From Pseudomonas sp. Au-Pse12 (lineage in GTDB: Bacteria > Pseudomonadota > Gammaproteobacteria > Pseudomonadales > Pseudomonadaceae): a stretch of DNA of 64,000 nt. Below the pieces are notes generated by a model. That model was not told where the DNA came from. It was given only the letters and a program-made list of their open reading frames with translations, and did not search any database. The stretch spans positions 1-64,000 of the forward strand of contig NZ_JAJTTH010000005.1 in assembly GCF_021341665.1 (NCBI RefSeq). The letters run 5' to 3'. Of this stretch, positions 16,965-26,088 are shown in pieces (position 1 is the stretch's first letter; each line of letters begins with the position of its first letter). Made by a program: the position numbers and the translations under genes.

Positions 16965-17102
16965 TCAACCTTGATCTTGCCGGGACCTTTCCAACCACCG
17001 CTGCGCCAGGTATTCGACCTTCTCCAGGCGCCAGAGCAGCCACTCGATCTCCTGCTTGTCCGGCCCGAGTGCGCTGCAGAGCGCTTTGCTCATCGAAAAC
17101 AT
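16965..17102 (-). CDS. Possible small protein (45 aa)
   Basis: A 45-codon minus-strand frame (start 17102, or 17093 by an internal ATG) rich in Trp, Leu, Glu and Arg, with a helical EIEWLLWRLEKVEYLAQRWL segment that looks like genuine protein. The preceding small frame (17090-17224) overlaps it by ATGA at 17090-17093, the style of translational coupling. No family known. It lies beyond the symporter terminator, so its promoter is unclear. Confidence 0.4.
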   Translation of the reverse strand: MFSMSKALCSALGPDKQEIEWLLWRLEKVEYLAQRWLERSRQDQG

Positions 17103-17224
17103 TCACCCAGCCCCTGGCGGATCAGCAGGTGCACGGCCGCGCGTGCGTGGGCAGGATTCATTTGCGTCGCGTCCGGTAGGTCGGGGGAGGGCTCAGGCGG
17201 GACGGGCAGCGTCGGCGATGGCAT
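17090..17224 (-). CDS. Possible small protein (44 aa), low support
   Basis: A 44-codon frame, Pro-rich at the N-terminus and then HARAAVHLLIRQGLGE, beginning 22 bases after the symporter terminator. The ribosome site is weak. It would be translationally coupled to the 45-residue frame that follows. Reported because the pair together fills an otherwise unexplained 260-base gap. Confidence 0.3.
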   Translation of the reverse strand: MPSPTLPVPPEPSPDLPDATQMNPAHARAAVHLLIRQGLGECFR

Positions 17225-17245
17225 GGCGAGGGTTTCTTGAGGACG

Positions 17246-17280
17246 AAAAAAAACGGGTGCGGCCACCGACGCCGCACCCG
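17246..17280 (-). terminator. Rho-independent terminator of the symporter gene
   Basis: On the minus strand CGGGTGCGGC, a 7-base loop and GCCGCACCCG are followed by TTTTTTTT. It begins about 30 bases past the symporter stop. Confidence 0.92.
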
Positions 17281-17312
17281 TCGAAGAAAAACTTCAGGCG
17301 TCCGACTTCAAC

Positions 17313-18692
17313 TCAGATCGCGTTGGCCAGTGGCACCGAGCGTCGGGAAAACAGGCTCACCACCACGAAACTCACCAGGCCCACGGCCAGGCTGTAGTAG
17401 ATCGGGGTGTTGGCATCCAGGCCGTCCTTGAACATGAACACCAGGGCGGTGACAAAGCCCAGGCCCATGCTGGCGATGGCACCGGCGGTGGTGGCGCGTT
17501 TCCAGAAGATGGCGCCAATCAGCGGGATCAGCATGCCGCCCACCAACAGGTTGTAGGCCAGGGTCAGGGCGCTGATCACGTCGTTGACCACCAGGGCGAT
17601 ACCCAGCACCACGATGCCGGTGAGGAAGGTGAACAGGCGGTTAATCCCCAGGCTCGACTGCTTGCCGCCGCGCAGCCTTGGCAGCAGGTCTTCGGTCAGG
17701 GTGGTCGAGGCGGCCAGCAGGCCGGCGCTGGCGGTGGACATCATGGCGGCCAGGGCGGCAGCGATCACCAGCCCGCGGATGCCGTCCGGCAGCGAGGCTT
17801 TGACGATGGCGGCGAACGCGTTGTTGACGTTGTCCAGGTCCGGCAGCAGGACATGCGCGGCCATGCCGATCAGGGCGCAGGCCAGGCCGTAGAGGATGCA
17901 GTAGAAGCCCGCCAGGGTGCCGGCGTATTGCGCGACTTTCTCGGTCTTGGCGGTGAACACCCGTTGCCAGATGTCCTGGCCGATCAGGATGCCGAAGAAG
18001 TAGATCATGAAGTAGGTGATGATGGTGTCCCAGCCGATGGTGGTGAAGCTGAAGCTGGAAGCCGGCAGCTTGGCCACCAGTTCATCCCAGCCCCCCACGC
18101 GGTACAGGCAGATCGGCAGCAGGATGAACATCAGGCCCACGGTCTTGATCACGAACTGGACGATGTCGGTGAGGGTCAGCGACCACATGCCACCGATCGC
18201 CGAATAGACCACCACCACGCCGCCGCCCAGCAGCACCGAGATCCAGAACGGCAGGCCGAACAGCACTTGCAGCACGGTGCCGATGGCGAGGATCGAGGTC
18301 ACTCCGATCATCAGTGCATAGGCCAGCATGATCACAGCACTGGCCTGGCGGGCCATGGGGTTGTAGCGCTTTTCCAGGACCTGGGTGACGGTGAAGATAC
18401 GCAGCTTGAGCAGTGGCTTGGCCAGCAGCAGGTTCAGGGCAATGATCCCCGCGCCCAGGGCGGCGCACAGCCAGAAGCCGGAAATGCCGTGGACGTAGCC
18501 CAGGCGCACGGTACCGACGGTGGAAGCACCGCCCAGGACGGTGGCGGCCATGGTGCCCATGTACAGGGTCGGGCCGAGGTTGCGGCCGGCCACCAGGTAG
18601 TCCTCGTGGGTCTTGGCCTTGCGCATGCCGTAGTAGCCGAGCACGAGCATGCCGGCGGCATAGATGAGTACGACAAATAGATCTAAAGCCAT
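17313..18692 (-). CDS. Sodium:solute symporter, probably for 4-guanidinobutyrate or a related compound
   Basis: 459 residues from ATG 18692, chosen for its GGAG site; the frame is open further upstream to 18791 but that part is not membrane-like. About thirteen hydrophobic helices and SSS-family motifs are visible: residues 1-20 first helix, YLVAGRNLGPTLYMGTMAAT, and the conserved ALAAMMSTASAGLLAASTTL. The family couples Na+ entry to uptake of organic solutes. Placement directly before gbuA matches P. aeruginosa PA1418, so guanidinobutyrate or another guanidino acid is the likely substrate, by inference. It is closed by a strong terminator. Confidence 0.85.
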   Translation of the reverse strand: MALDLFVVLIYAAGMLVLGYYGMRKAKTHEDYLVAGRNLGPTLYMGTMAATVLGGASTVGTVRLGYVHGISGFWLCAALGAGIIALNLLLAKPLLKLRIFTVTQVLEKRYNPMARQASAVIMLAYALMIGVTSILAIGTVLQVLFGLPFWISVLLGGGVVVVYSAIGGMWSLTLTDIVQFVIKTVGLMFILLPICLYRVGGWDELVAKLPASSFSFTTIGWDTIITYFMIYFFGILIGQDIWQRVFTAKTEKVAQYAGTLAGFYCILYGLACALIGMAAHVLLPDLDNVNNAFAAIVKASLPDGIRGLVIAAALAAMMSTASAGLLAASTTLTEDLLPRLRGGKQSSLGINRLFTFLTGIVVLGIALVVNDVISALTLAYNLLVGGMLIPLIGAIFWKRATTAGAIASMGLGFVTALVFMFKDGLDANTPIYYSLAVGLVSFVVVSLFSRRSVPLANAI

Positions 18693-18824
18693 GGTGGCGT
18701 GTCTCCGATTATCTTTTTTATGTGAAACAAACGGTTCATGCAGGCGCTGGTTGCGCGGCGAAGGCGTGTTTGAGTCTTCAGTAAGACTCAAGGGCTCTAT
18801 CGCGGGTCCTGTGGCTCCAGAGGG

Positions 18825-19019
18825 TTATCCAGGCAGCAGTGCGCGACTTGCCAGCAGGCTGCTGACACCGCTGTTGGCGGTGCTGGAGTCGGTGGCTTTG
18901 ATGATGTCGAGGGGCGCGCTGGCCAGGTCGCAAGGCCCGCTGCCGCGCTCGTGGTCGAGGAACTGTTCGACCCTGTTGGTTGAGATGTCGCTCAGGCTCT
19001 TTTCTTTGTTGTTATGCAT
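18825..19019 (-). CDS. Small hypothetical protein between the symporter and gbuA (64 aa)
   Basis: 64 codons, starting at 19019 behind GGAG with good spacing. The product is hydrophilic at first (NNKEKSLSDISTNRVEQF) and ends in a Ser/Ala/Leu-rich tail. It sits in the gbu gene order where P. aeruginosa also has short uncharacterised genes (PA1419-PA1420), but I cannot show homology. No signal peptide or motif is visible. If real it is probably co-transcribed with gbuA and the symporter. Confidence 0.45.
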   Translation of the reverse strand: MHNNKEKSLSDISTNRVEQFLDHERGSGPCDLASAPLDIIKATDSSTANSGVSSLLASRALLPG

Positions 19020-19124
19020 GATCTGCTCCGATCACGTTGGCTAAGGTGTTGCACTCCTTTGCCTGCACGGTTCCATGGCCGCGCTCATGGGCGAGCGCGG
19101 CAGCAGCCTTCCGAAGGCCGGGTT

Positions 19125-20075
19125 TCAGCGATGGGCCACGCCAGGCAGTACGCAGAGCATTTCGTACAGCAGGTTGGCGCCCAGCAGCGAGGTGTTGCCG
19201 GTGGTGTCATAAGGCGGCGAGACCTCCACCAGGTCACAGCCGACCAGGTCCAGGCCCTGGCAGCCACGGACGATCTCGATGGCCTGGATGGTGGTCAGGC
19301 CGCCGATTTCCGGAGTGCCGGTGCCAGGTGCCCAGGCCGGGTCGATGCCGTCGATGTCGAAGCTCAGGTACACCGGACCATTGCCGACTTTTTCGCGAAC
19401 TTCGGCCATCAGGGGTTCCAGGGACTTGTGCCAGCACTCTTCGGCCTGGACCACGCGGAAACCCTGCTTGCGGCTCCAGTTGAAGTCTTCGGCGGTATAG
19501 CCCTGGGCACGCAGGCCGATCTGTACCACTCGGTCGCAGTCCAGCAGGCCTTCTTCCACGGCACGGCGGAAGGTGGTGCCGTGGGCGATCTTCTCGCCGA
19601 ACATGTGGTCGTTGACGTCGGCGTGGGCATCGATGTGCACCAGCCCGACCTTGCCGTGTTTCTTGTGGATGGCCCGCAGGATCGGCAGGGTGATGGTGTG
19701 GTCGCCACCCAGGGTCAGGGGAATCACGTTGTGCTCAAGGATGCCGTCGTAGGCTTCTTCGATGATGCGCACCGCGTCCAGCAGGTTGAAGGTGTTGATT
19801 GCCACGTCGCCGATGTCGGCCACCGACAGCGAGTCGAACGGAGCGGCACCGGTGGCCATGTTGTAGGGGCGGATCATCACCGATTCGGCGCGGATTTCCC
19901 GCGGGCCGAAACGGGTGCCGGCGCGCAGCGAGGTGCCGATGTCCAGGGGCACGCCGACGAAGGCAGCGTCCAGGCCGGCAGCGGATTGCAGATGGGGAAG
20001 ACGCATCATGGTGGCGATGCCGCCGAAGCGCGGCATTTCGTTGCCGCCCAGTGGTTGGTGGAGAATCTTGTCCAC
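19125..20075 (-). CDS. gbuA: Guanidinobutyrase
   Basis: 316-residue ureohydrolase that splits 4-guanidinobutyrate into GABA and urea, the last step of the arginine/agmatine branch using that intermediate. The binuclear Mn sites are intact: TLGGDHTITLP, HIDAHADVND and SFDIDGIDPAWAPGTGTPE. The N-terminus LHQPLGGNEMPRFGGIATM and overall length agree with P. aeruginosa GbuA rather than agmatinase SpeB. Divergent from the LysR regulator gbuR and upstream of the symporter on the same strand, so induction by guanidinobutyrate through GbuR is expected. Confidence 0.93.
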   Translation of the reverse strand: MDKILHQPLGGNEMPRFGGIATMMRLPHLQSAAGLDAAFVGVPLDIGTSLRAGTRFGPREIRAESVMIRPYNMATGAAPFDSLSVADIGDVAINTFNLLDAVRIIEEAYDGILEHNVIPLTLGGDHTITLPILRAIHKKHGKVGLVHIDAHADVNDHMFGEKIAHGTTFRRAVEEGLLDCDRVVQIGLRAQGYTAEDFNWSRKQGFRVVQAEECWHKSLEPLMAEVREKVGNGPVYLSFDIDGIDPAWAPGTGTPEIGGLTTIQAIEIVRGCQGLDLVGCDLVEVSPPYDTTGNTSLLGANLLYEMLCVLPGVAHR

Positions 20076-20433
20076 GGGATAGGCCTCATCGTTGTTTTAT
20101 ATTTATGGGGTCGGCGGCGCAGCGAATCCTGCCCGAACAACCGAGTGGACCGATTCTGCGAAATGTAGTGCGGGGAAAGAATCGCTACGGACAAATACTT
20201 AGTTCAGATTTTTCTAAACTAATGGCGGCGGGCGCGCTAGACTCCTGCGCTGCTCCCAGGGCTCCTCGCAGCCAGGGAGCTTGCTCCCGTTGGGAGGCGC
20301 AGCCTCTGTTATCCGGGTTGCACGGTCAGATTGGAAGTGGGCATGGACGTCATCGGGGCAGCTTTACTGCCCGGCGGGAGCGTGCTTCTTCGCCACAGGG
20401 AGGTTGTTGTTTTGCCTGTTATCGGAGCCTGTC
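20076..20433. other. gbuA-gbuR divergent intergenic region with REP copies
   Basis: About 360 bases without a supported ORF. Bases 20160-20240, closest to gbuA, are AT-rich and should hold the divergent promoters. Bases 20268-20400 are a REP-like inverted pair (GGGAGCTTGCTCCCG, later GGGCAGCTTTACTGCCC and CGGGAGCG..TCGCCACAGGGAG). No LysR box was pinned down. Confidence 0.55.
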
Positions 20434-21327
20434 ATGGCCAACGCTTTACCTGATCTGAAACTATTGCGCATCTTTGTCAGTGTGGTGCGGCATCAGGGGT
20501 TCGCCAATGCCCAGCACGAGCTCAACCTCTCGACCTCAGCCATCAGCACCTACATGAGCCAGTTGGAAGCTTCCCTGGGGCTGGTGCTCTGTCATCGGGG
20601 CCGGGGCGGGTTCAGCCTGACCAGCAAGGGTGAGTTGTTCCATCAGGAAACCCTGCGCCTGCTGGCTGAACTGGAAGGCTTCGAGCAATATGCCGCGGCC
20701 CTCAAGGGCGAGTTGCGCGGGACTCTGAACCTGGGGGTGATCGACTCCACGGTGAGCGACAAGGCCTTGCCGTTCGCCGAGGCCATCGGTGCCTATAGCC
20801 AGGAGCATCCGGCGGTGCACCTGCACTTGTCGGTGATGAGCCCGCATGAGCTGCAACTGGGGGTGCAGGACAACCGTCTGGACCTGGCCATTGGCGCTTT
20901 TTCCACGCGCATGAGCGGGCTGGTGTACATGCCGCTGTACCGTGAACAGCACTGGCTGTACTGCAGCAACCGTCATCCGCTGTACAGCGAGCGGCGCATT
21001 CCCGAGCAGGTGATTACCCAGCAGCGCATGGTTGGCCGCGGTTACTGGAGCCAGGCCGAGCTGGCCCGGCACGGCTTCAAGCACAGCGCGGCGACCGTGG
21101 AAAGCATGGAGGCACAGTTGATTCTGGTGCTGTCCGGCGCCTACATCGGCTACCTGCCGGAACATTACGCCCAGGCCTGGGCCGACAAGGGCGACTTGCG
21201 GGTGCTGCTGCCGGCGACCTTTGGCTACCAGGCGCCGTTTTCCATGATCATGCGTCGCGGGCGCGGTCGTGAACCGTTGATCCAGACGTTTCGCGACCTG
21301 CTCAAAGCCCAGCTCAACCAGTCATAA
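20434..21327 (+). CDS. gbuR: LysR-family regulator of guanidinobutyrate use
   Basis: 297 residues from ATG 20434; the frame continues upstream but through the REP element, so this Met, which matches the usual LysR start, was chosen. Residues 8-65 are the helix-turn-helix (LLRIFVSVVRHQGFANAQHELNLSTSAISTYMSQLE), followed by a two-lobe effector domain (GTLNLGVIDSTVSDK, LGVQDNRLDLAIGAFSTRM). Divergence from gbuA matches P. aeruginosa PA1422/gbuR, the guanidinobutyrate-responsive activator. Its stop is nine bases before tapT. Confidence 0.88.
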   Translation: MANALPDLKLLRIFVSVVRHQGFANAQHELNLSTSAISTYMSQLEASLGLVLCHRGRGGFSLTSKGELFHQETLRLLAELEGFEQYAAALKGELRGTLNLGVIDSTVSDKALPFAEAIGAYSQEHPAVHLHLSVMSPHELQLGVQDNRLDLAIGAFSTRMSGLVYMPLYREQHWLYCSNRHPLYSERRIPEQVITQQRMVGRGYWSQAELARHGFKHSAATVESMEAQLILVLSGAYIGYLPEHYAQAWADKGDLRVLLPATFGYQAPFSMIMRRGRGREPLIQTFRDLLKAQLNQS

Positions 21328-21336
21328 GGAGCCCCC

Positions 21337-21942
21337 ATGTCCCGAGCACGCTGCGAGCGTTGCCTGCGCCCTGCCGGCCACTGTCTGTGTCCGCTGATTC
21401 CACAGCTGTCCAGCCGCACCCGAGTGCTGCTGTTGCAGCATCCCAGCGAGGTCAACCATGCCTTGAACACTGCACGACTGGCTGCGTTGGGATTGAGTAA
21501 CGCCGAGTTGGTGGTTGGCGAGGTGTTCGAGGATTTGCCGGTGCTGCTCGCTCAGCCCGGATACCGCGCATGCCTGCTGTTCCCGGCGGATGATGCCCAG
21601 CCATTGCAGGCTTACGCCGAGACGGATGAACCGCTGCTGCTGGTGGTGCCCGACGGCACCTGGCGCAAGGCGCGCAAACTGCTGCACCTCAACCCCCTGC
21701 TGGCGGCTTTGCCGCGGGTGACGTTGGCGGTCGCAACGCCCTCGCGCTATCGCCTGCGCAAGGCTCCGGGGCCGGGAGCCTTGTCAACCCTGGAGGCGAT
21801 TGTCCAGGCATTGCAGGTGCTGGAAGCGCCGGCCTCGTTCGAGCCGCTGCTGCGGCCCTTCGAGGCACTGATCGAAGGGCAGATTGCCGCGATGGGTGAA
21901 GACACCTACCAACGCAACCACGGCCTCAGCCCTTCCTTGTAG
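21337..21942 (+). CDS. tapT: tRNA-uridine aminocarboxypropyltransferase (DTW domain)
   Basis: 201-residue SPOUT-like enzyme that adds the 3-amino-3-carboxypropyl group to uridine 47 of tRNAs using S-adenosylmethionine. The N-terminal zinc knuckle (CERCLRPAGHCLC) is present, then LLLQHPSEVNHALNTARL, and the family signature in the form PDGTWRKARKL, matching the D-x-T-W motif. A GGAG ribosome site lies upstream, only nine bases after gbuR, so readthrough from gbuR is likely. Confidence 0.88.
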   Translation: MSRARCERCLRPAGHCLCPLIPQLSSRTRVLLLQHPSEVNHALNTARLAALGLSNAELVVGEVFEDLPVLLAQPGYRACLLFPADDAQPLQAYAETDEPLLLVVPDGTWRKARKLLHLNPLLAALPRVTLAVATPSRYRLRKAPGPGALSTLEAIVQALQVLEAPASFEPLLRPFEALIEGQIAAMGEDTYQRNHGLSPSL

Positions 21943-21949
21943 GAGGGGA

Positions 21950-22020
21950 TTGTCCGCGAAAACGGGGGCAGGGCTTGCCCGACTCTTCGCCGGCAAGCCG
22001 GCTTCCGCAGGTCAGTGCGG
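21950..22020. repeat. REP element
   Basis: CGGGGGCAGGGCTTGCCCG and CGCCGGCAAGCCGGCTTCC are typical Pseudomonas REP units lying between the convergent tapT and ybaN genes. Confidence 0.75.
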
Positions 22021-22046
22021 GCGTGTTCGTCAGGCAGAGCAATGGC

Positions 22047-22439
22047 TCAGGAGCGCAAGGTTTTCTGGCGCAGGATGTAGAAGGTCACCAGCACCGCGCT
22101 GGTCAGCATGAACCCCCGAGCCCAGGGCAGCGGGACCAGATAGCAGGAGAGCCCGATGCTCAGCCACATCAGGCCGATCGCATACACCTTGCCTTTGAGT
22201 GGAATGCCGTTGCCGTCCAGATAATCACGGATCCACGGACCCAGGCGCGGGTGTTGCACCAGCCACTGGTAGAAGCGTGGCGAACTGCGCGCAAAGCACG
22301 CGGCCGCCAGCAGCAGGAAAGGTGTGGTAGGCAATACCGGAAGGAAGATCCCCACCACCCCCAGCGCTACGCTCAACCAGCCGATGGCCAGCAGAACGTA
22401 ACGCCATATCAGGGAGCGCTGGCCTATGGGCTTGGCCAT
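22047..22439 (-). CDS. YbaN-family inner-membrane protein (DUF454)
   Basis: 130-residue protein from ATG 22439 (a TTG at 22445 is also possible). Three hydrophobic segments: residues about 12-35 (LLAIGWLSVALGVVGIFLPVL), a re-entrant PTTPFLLLAAACFARSSPRFY segment, and two near the C-terminus. PVLPTTPFLLLAA and LVQHPRLGPWIRDY are DUF454 hallmarks. Function unknown. It starts within ten bases of the YecA-family stop, so the two form an operon. Confidence 0.85.
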   Translation of the reverse strand: MAKPIGQRSLIWRYVLLAIGWLSVALGVVGIFLPVLPTTPFLLLAAACFARSSPRFYQWLVQHPRLGPWIRDYLDGNGIPLKGKVYAIGLMWLSIGLSCYLVPLPWARGFMLTSAVLVTFYILRQKTLRS

Positions 22440-22449
22440 AGGCAACGAC

Positions 22450-23037
22450 TCAGTGGTGGCGAGGCTTGAGCAGCGCGGGCTTTTCGTCGGGGGCGTTGCA
22501 CAGCAGGTACAGCGCGGTGAGCGCTTCGGGGATCTGCACGATCATGTCGTCCATCAGGTTGGCATCGCTGGCGATGTCGGAGAACTCAGGCTGTTCGTCG
22601 AACAGACCGGAGCCCACCATGATCGGCAGCAGCATCTCGCTGACTTCTTCTTCGGCGGTTTCGAACCAGGCGGCTTCACGCAGGAACACGCCTTCCATGA
22701 AGCCGATGCACCAGCCACGCAGGTCCGAGTCGTCCGGATCGTCGCCCAGGTCGAGCTCGCAAGGCAGCTCGAATTCTTCGTCGGAAGCCAGTTGGCGGGC
22801 GATGTGCGCCTTGAGGGCCAGCAGGGTCGACTCGATCGCTTCGCGTTCGGCGTCGTCGCGGTAATGCGGCTCTTCGGCGAACAGGGCATCGATCCATTCG
22901 CGATCCGGAACGCTTTCCGAACAGATCGACAGCGCGGTCAGGTAGCCGTGAGCGGCCACGTAGTCCAGCGCCTCGTCGTGCAGATCATCTGCATCGAGGA
23001 AGACTTGCAGGCGGGTTAGTTGCTCAGCGAAGGACAT
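22450..23037 (-). CDS. UPF0149/YecA-family protein
   Basis: 195-residue acidic, helical cytoplasmic protein. The N-terminal helices with LQVFLDADDLHDEALDYVAAHGYLTALS, the central WIDALFAE and GWCIGFMEGVFL, and LPIMVGSGL match the YecA/UPF0149 family. The C-terminal zinc-binding SEC-C motif found in some members is absent; it ends LLKPRHH. No enzymatic role is known. First gene of a two-gene minus-strand unit with ybaN. Confidence 0.83.
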   Translation of the reverse strand: MSFAEQLTRLQVFLDADDLHDEALDYVAAHGYLTALSICSESVPDREWIDALFAEEPHYRDDAEREAIESTLLALKAHIARQLASDEEFELPCELDLGDDPDDSDLRGWCIGFMEGVFLREAAWFETAEEEVSEMLLPIMVGSGLFDEQPEFSDIASDANLMDDMIVQIPEALTALYLLCNAPDEKPALLKPRHH

Positions 23038-23311
23038 TGACGGCTACCTTGGGGAATAAACGATGCTGAATTCTAGGCTTTCTTGCGCGCTCAAGCCAGC
23101 CGCGGGGCAGATTTGAGCGGTTCTAAAGGTTACCAGTGGTCCATTGTCGACGCCCTCTGCCGGGAAGGGCTCGGGTATACTCGCGCGTTTTGTGATGCCC
23201 TGCAGGCCAAGTGTCCGCCCCGGACAAGTCCGCTAACGCAAATGTCGGTGAAGCATGCCGGCTTTTCGTCCAGTCTGCCCCCAGGGATTTCAGCGATTTT
23301 TGGAGTTTTTC
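23038..23311. other. Divergent intergenic region before recQ
   Basis: No gene supported. It must hold the promoters for the YecA-family gene and recQ. GGGTATACTCGCGC near 23171 contains a TATACT that may be the recQ -10. Confidence 0.45.
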
Positions 23312-25438
23312 ATGCTCGAACAGGCTCAACGCGTCCTCAAGGACATCTTCGGCTACGACAGTTTCCGTGGTCGCCAAGGTGCGATCATTGAGCGCGTGGC
23401 CAGCGGCGGCGATGCCTTGGTACTGATGCCCACCGGGGGGGGCAAGTCGCTGTGCTTCCAAGTCCCGGCGCTGCTGCGCGAAGGCCTGGCGGTGGTGGTG
23501 TCGCCACTGATCGCGCTGATGGACGACCAGGTCGCGACCCTGGAGGAGCTCGGTGTTGCGGCGGCGGCCCTGAACTCCACCCTGAGCGCCGAGCAGCAGC
23601 GTGACCTGGCGGCGCGTATCCGACGCGGCGAGGTGAAGATGCTTTACCTGGCCCCCGAGCGCCTGGTCCAGCCGCGCATGCTGGCGTTCCTGCAGGGCCT
23701 TGATATTGCCTTGTTCGCCATTGACGAAGCCCACTGTGTATCCCAATGGGGTCATGACTTCCGTCCCGAATACCTGCAACTGGGGCAACTGGCGGAAATG
23801 TTCCCCCAGGTGCCGCGTATTGCCCTGACCGCCACCGCGGACAAACGCACCCGCGAAGAGATCGTCAATCGCCTGCACTTGCAGAACGCCGAGCGTTTTC
23901 TCTCCAGCTTCGATCGGCCGAACATCTTCTATCGCATCGTGCCCAAGGAACAGCCACGCAAGCAGTTGCAGGCGTTCCTCAACGAGCGGCGCAGCGATGC
24001 CGGGATCGTCTATTGCCTGTCGCGCAAGAAGGTCGACGAGGTGGCCGCATTCCTCTGCGAACAAGGCTTCACCGCGTTGCCGTATCACGCCGGGCTGCCC
24101 AACGAACTGCGCGCCTACCACCAGAAGCGCTTCCTCAACGAGGAAGGCTTGATCATGGTGGCTACCATCGCCTTCGGCATGGGTATCGACAAACCCAACG
24201 TGCGCTTTGTGGCCCACATGGATCTGCCCAAGTCACTGGAGGCCTACTACCAGGAAACCGGGCGTGCCGGCCGTGATGGCCTACCGGCAGATGCCTGGAT
24301 GGCCTATGGCCTGCAGGATGTGCTGATGCTCAAGCAAATGCTGCAGAACTCCGAAGGCGATGAGCGCCACAAGCGTCTGGAGCAGCACAAGCTCGATGCC
24401 ATGCTGGCCTTGTGCGAGGAAACCCGCTGCCGGCGCCAGACCCTGCTGGCCTATTTCGATGAAGACATGCCGCAGCCGTGCGGCCATTGCGACAACTGCG
24501 TCGATGGGGTGCAGACCTGGGATGCCACCGAACCGGCGCGTCAGGCGCTGTCGGCGATCTATCGCACCGGCCAGCGTTATGGCGTCGGCCATCTGGTGGA
24601 TGTGCTGCTGGGCAAGGACACGGAAAAGGTCCGTAGCTTCGGTCATCAGCATCTGTCGGTGTTCGGTGTCGGCAAGGCCCGTAGCGAAGGCGAATGGCGT
24701 TCGCTGTTCCGCCAGCTGGTGGCGCGCGGCTTGGCGGATATCGACCTGGAGGGTTATGGCGGCTTGCGCTTGAGTGACACTTGTCGGCCTTTGCTCAAGG
24801 GGGAAGTCACCCTGGAGCTGCGGCGCGATCTCAAGCCGCAAAGCAGCCCCAAGAGCAGTACCAGCCAGGCCAGCCAACTGGTGCGGGGCGAGGAGCGCGA
24901 ACAGTGGGAGGCGCTGCGGGCCCTGCGGCGCAAGCTGGCGGAAGAGCATGGGGTGCCGCCGTATGTCATTTTCCCCGATTCCACTTTGCTCGAAATGCTT
25001 CGCAGCCAGCCGGGATCCATGGCGGAAATGGCCGAGGTCAGCGGTGTTGGCGCGCGCAAACTGGAGCGTTATGGCGCGGCCTTCCTGGAAGTCCTGGGGG
25101 GCGGTGTCGAAGCGCCGAAGGTGGTCGCCGACATTCGCCACGAATTGATCACCCTCGCTCGTGCAGGAATGACCCCGGTGCAGATCGCTGGCCAACTGCA
25201 ATGCACGGAAAAGAACGTCTACACCTTGCTGGCCGAAGCGATCGGCAAGCAGCAACTGTCCCTGGAGCAGGCCCTGGATTTGCCGGAAGACCTGTTGGGG
25301 GAAATCCAGGACGCTTTCCTCGACGGCGAGGGCGAACTACCGCCCGTGGCCGAGATTATCGAGGTGTTCGCCGGACGGGTGCCTGAAGGGGTGTTGTATT
25401 GCGTGCGTGCGGCCTTGCAGTCGGAGTTTGAAATGTGA
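23312..25438 (+). CDS. recQ: ATP-dependent DNA helicase RecQ
   Basis: 708 residues from ATG 23312, chosen for GGAG directly upstream and the usual [15 protein letters not shown] start; an earlier in-frame Met at 23255 lacks support. 3'-5' helicase that starts RecF-pathway recombination and resolves stalled forks. Helicase motifs: [11 protein letters not shown] (Walker A), [19 protein letters not shown] (DEAH box and aromatic loop), then ETGRAGRDG. The four-cysteine zinc module ([15 protein letters not shown]) and RQC winged helix follow. An HRDC domain lies at about residues 560-640, then an extra C-terminal helical region. Confidence 0.95.
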   Translation: MLEQAQRVLKDIFGYDSFRGRQGAIIERVASGGDALVLMPTGGGKSLCFQVPALLREGLAVVVSPLIALMDDQVATLEELGVAAAALNSTLSAEQQRDLAARIRRGEVKMLYLAPERLVQPRMLAFLQGLDIALFAIDEAHCVSQWGHDFRPEYLQLGQLAEMFPQVPRIALTATADKRTREEIVNRLHLQNAERFLSSFDRPNIFYRIVPKEQPRKQLQAFLNERRSDAGIVYCLSRKKVDEVAAFLCEQGFTALPYHAGLPNELRAYHQKRFLNEEGLIMVATIAFGMGIDKPNVRFVAHMDLPKSLEAYYQETGRAGRDGLPADAWMAYGLQDVLMLKQMLQNSEGDERHKRLEQHKLDAMLALCEETRCRRQTLLAYFDEDMPQPCGHCDNCVDGVQTWDATEPARQALSAIYRTGQRYGVGHLVDVLLGKDTEKVRSFGHQHLSVFGVGKARSEGEWRSLFRQLVARGLADIDLEGYGGLRLSDTCRPLLKGEVTLELRRDLKPQSSPKSSTSQASQLVRGEEREQWEALRALRRKLAEEHGVPPYVIFPDSTLLEMLRSQPGSMAEMAEVSGVGARKLERYGAAFLEVLGGGVEAPKVVADIRHELITLARAGMTPVQIAGQLQCTEKNVYTLLAEAIGKQQLSLEQALDLPEDLLGEIQDAFLDGEGELPPVAEIIEVFAGRVPEGVLYCVRAALQSEFEM

Positions 25439-25557
25439 AGGGGTGCGTCAATGTTGTAACGATTCAGTCCCTTACAGGCCTTGCCTCCGGGCAAGGGGCA
25501 TGCTTAGCTGACTAATAATTAGTTTTTCTTTATTTTCAGTCTGATCATGAGTGTTTT

Positions 25558-25992
25558 ATGCCGTTAACCGATGAACACCGTTTTGGTATGCAGCTGGCGC
25601 ATATGTCTCGCGGCTGGCGTGCTGAACTGGACCGTCGCCTGGCCGGGCTTGGCCTGTCCCAGGCTCGCTGGCTGGTGCTGCTGCACCTGGCCCGCTTCGA
25701 AGAGGCGCCGACCCAGCGTGAGCTGGCGCAAAGCGTCGGTGTGGAAGGGCCGACTCTGGCCCGGCTGCTGGACAGCCTGGAAACCCAGGGCCTGGTCCAG
25801 CGCCAGTCGGTGGTGGAAGACCGTCGGGCGAAGAAGATTGTCCTCTGTCCTTCGGCCCGGCCATTGATCGAACAGATCGAAACCATTGCCACTGCCCTGC
25901 GCCATGAACTGTTCATTGGCGTTGACGATGAAGACCTGCGGGTCTGCATGCGCGTTCATGGGCGCATCCTGGCTAATCTGGAAAAGTCCTGA
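25558..25992 (+). CDS. MarR-family transcriptional regulator
   Basis: 144-residue winged-helix regulator. The N-terminal dimer helix is followed by the DNA-binding region TQRELAQSVGVEGPTLARLLDSLE and the wing with VVEDRRAKKIVL, the DRR signature of SlyA/MarR proteins. These bind palindromes as dimers and respond to phenolics or oxidants. It is close in type to SlyA. An AT-rich tract at 25508-25550 is the likely promoter and possible autoregulatory site. Target genes unknown. Confidence 0.85.
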   Translation: MPLTDEHRFGMQLAHMSRGWRAELDRRLAGLGLSQARWLVLLHLARFEEAPTQRELAQSVGVEGPTLARLLDSLETQGLVQRQSVVEDRRAKKIVLCPSARPLIEQIETIATALRHELFIGVDDEDLRVCMRVHGRILANLEKS

Positions 25993-25999
25993 CGCCTTC

Positions 26000-26030
26000 A
26001 CCGGGGTTGTCTGACCCCGGTTTGTCCTGT
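26000..26030 (+). terminator. Probable terminator after the MarR gene
   Basis: ACCGGGGT, a 6-base loop and ACCCCGGT, followed by TTGTCCTGTTCT. Stem strong, T tract weak. Confidence 0.6.
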
Positions 26031-26088
26031 TCTCCCACTGCTGTGAATCCTGGCCTGCTGTATTTCTGGGGCGGTATCTGCACGCCTG

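Noticed and set aside
25479..25496. Terminator after recQ
   Set aside because: A 7-bp stem (CCTTGCC/GGCAAGG) without a T run; too weak to call.
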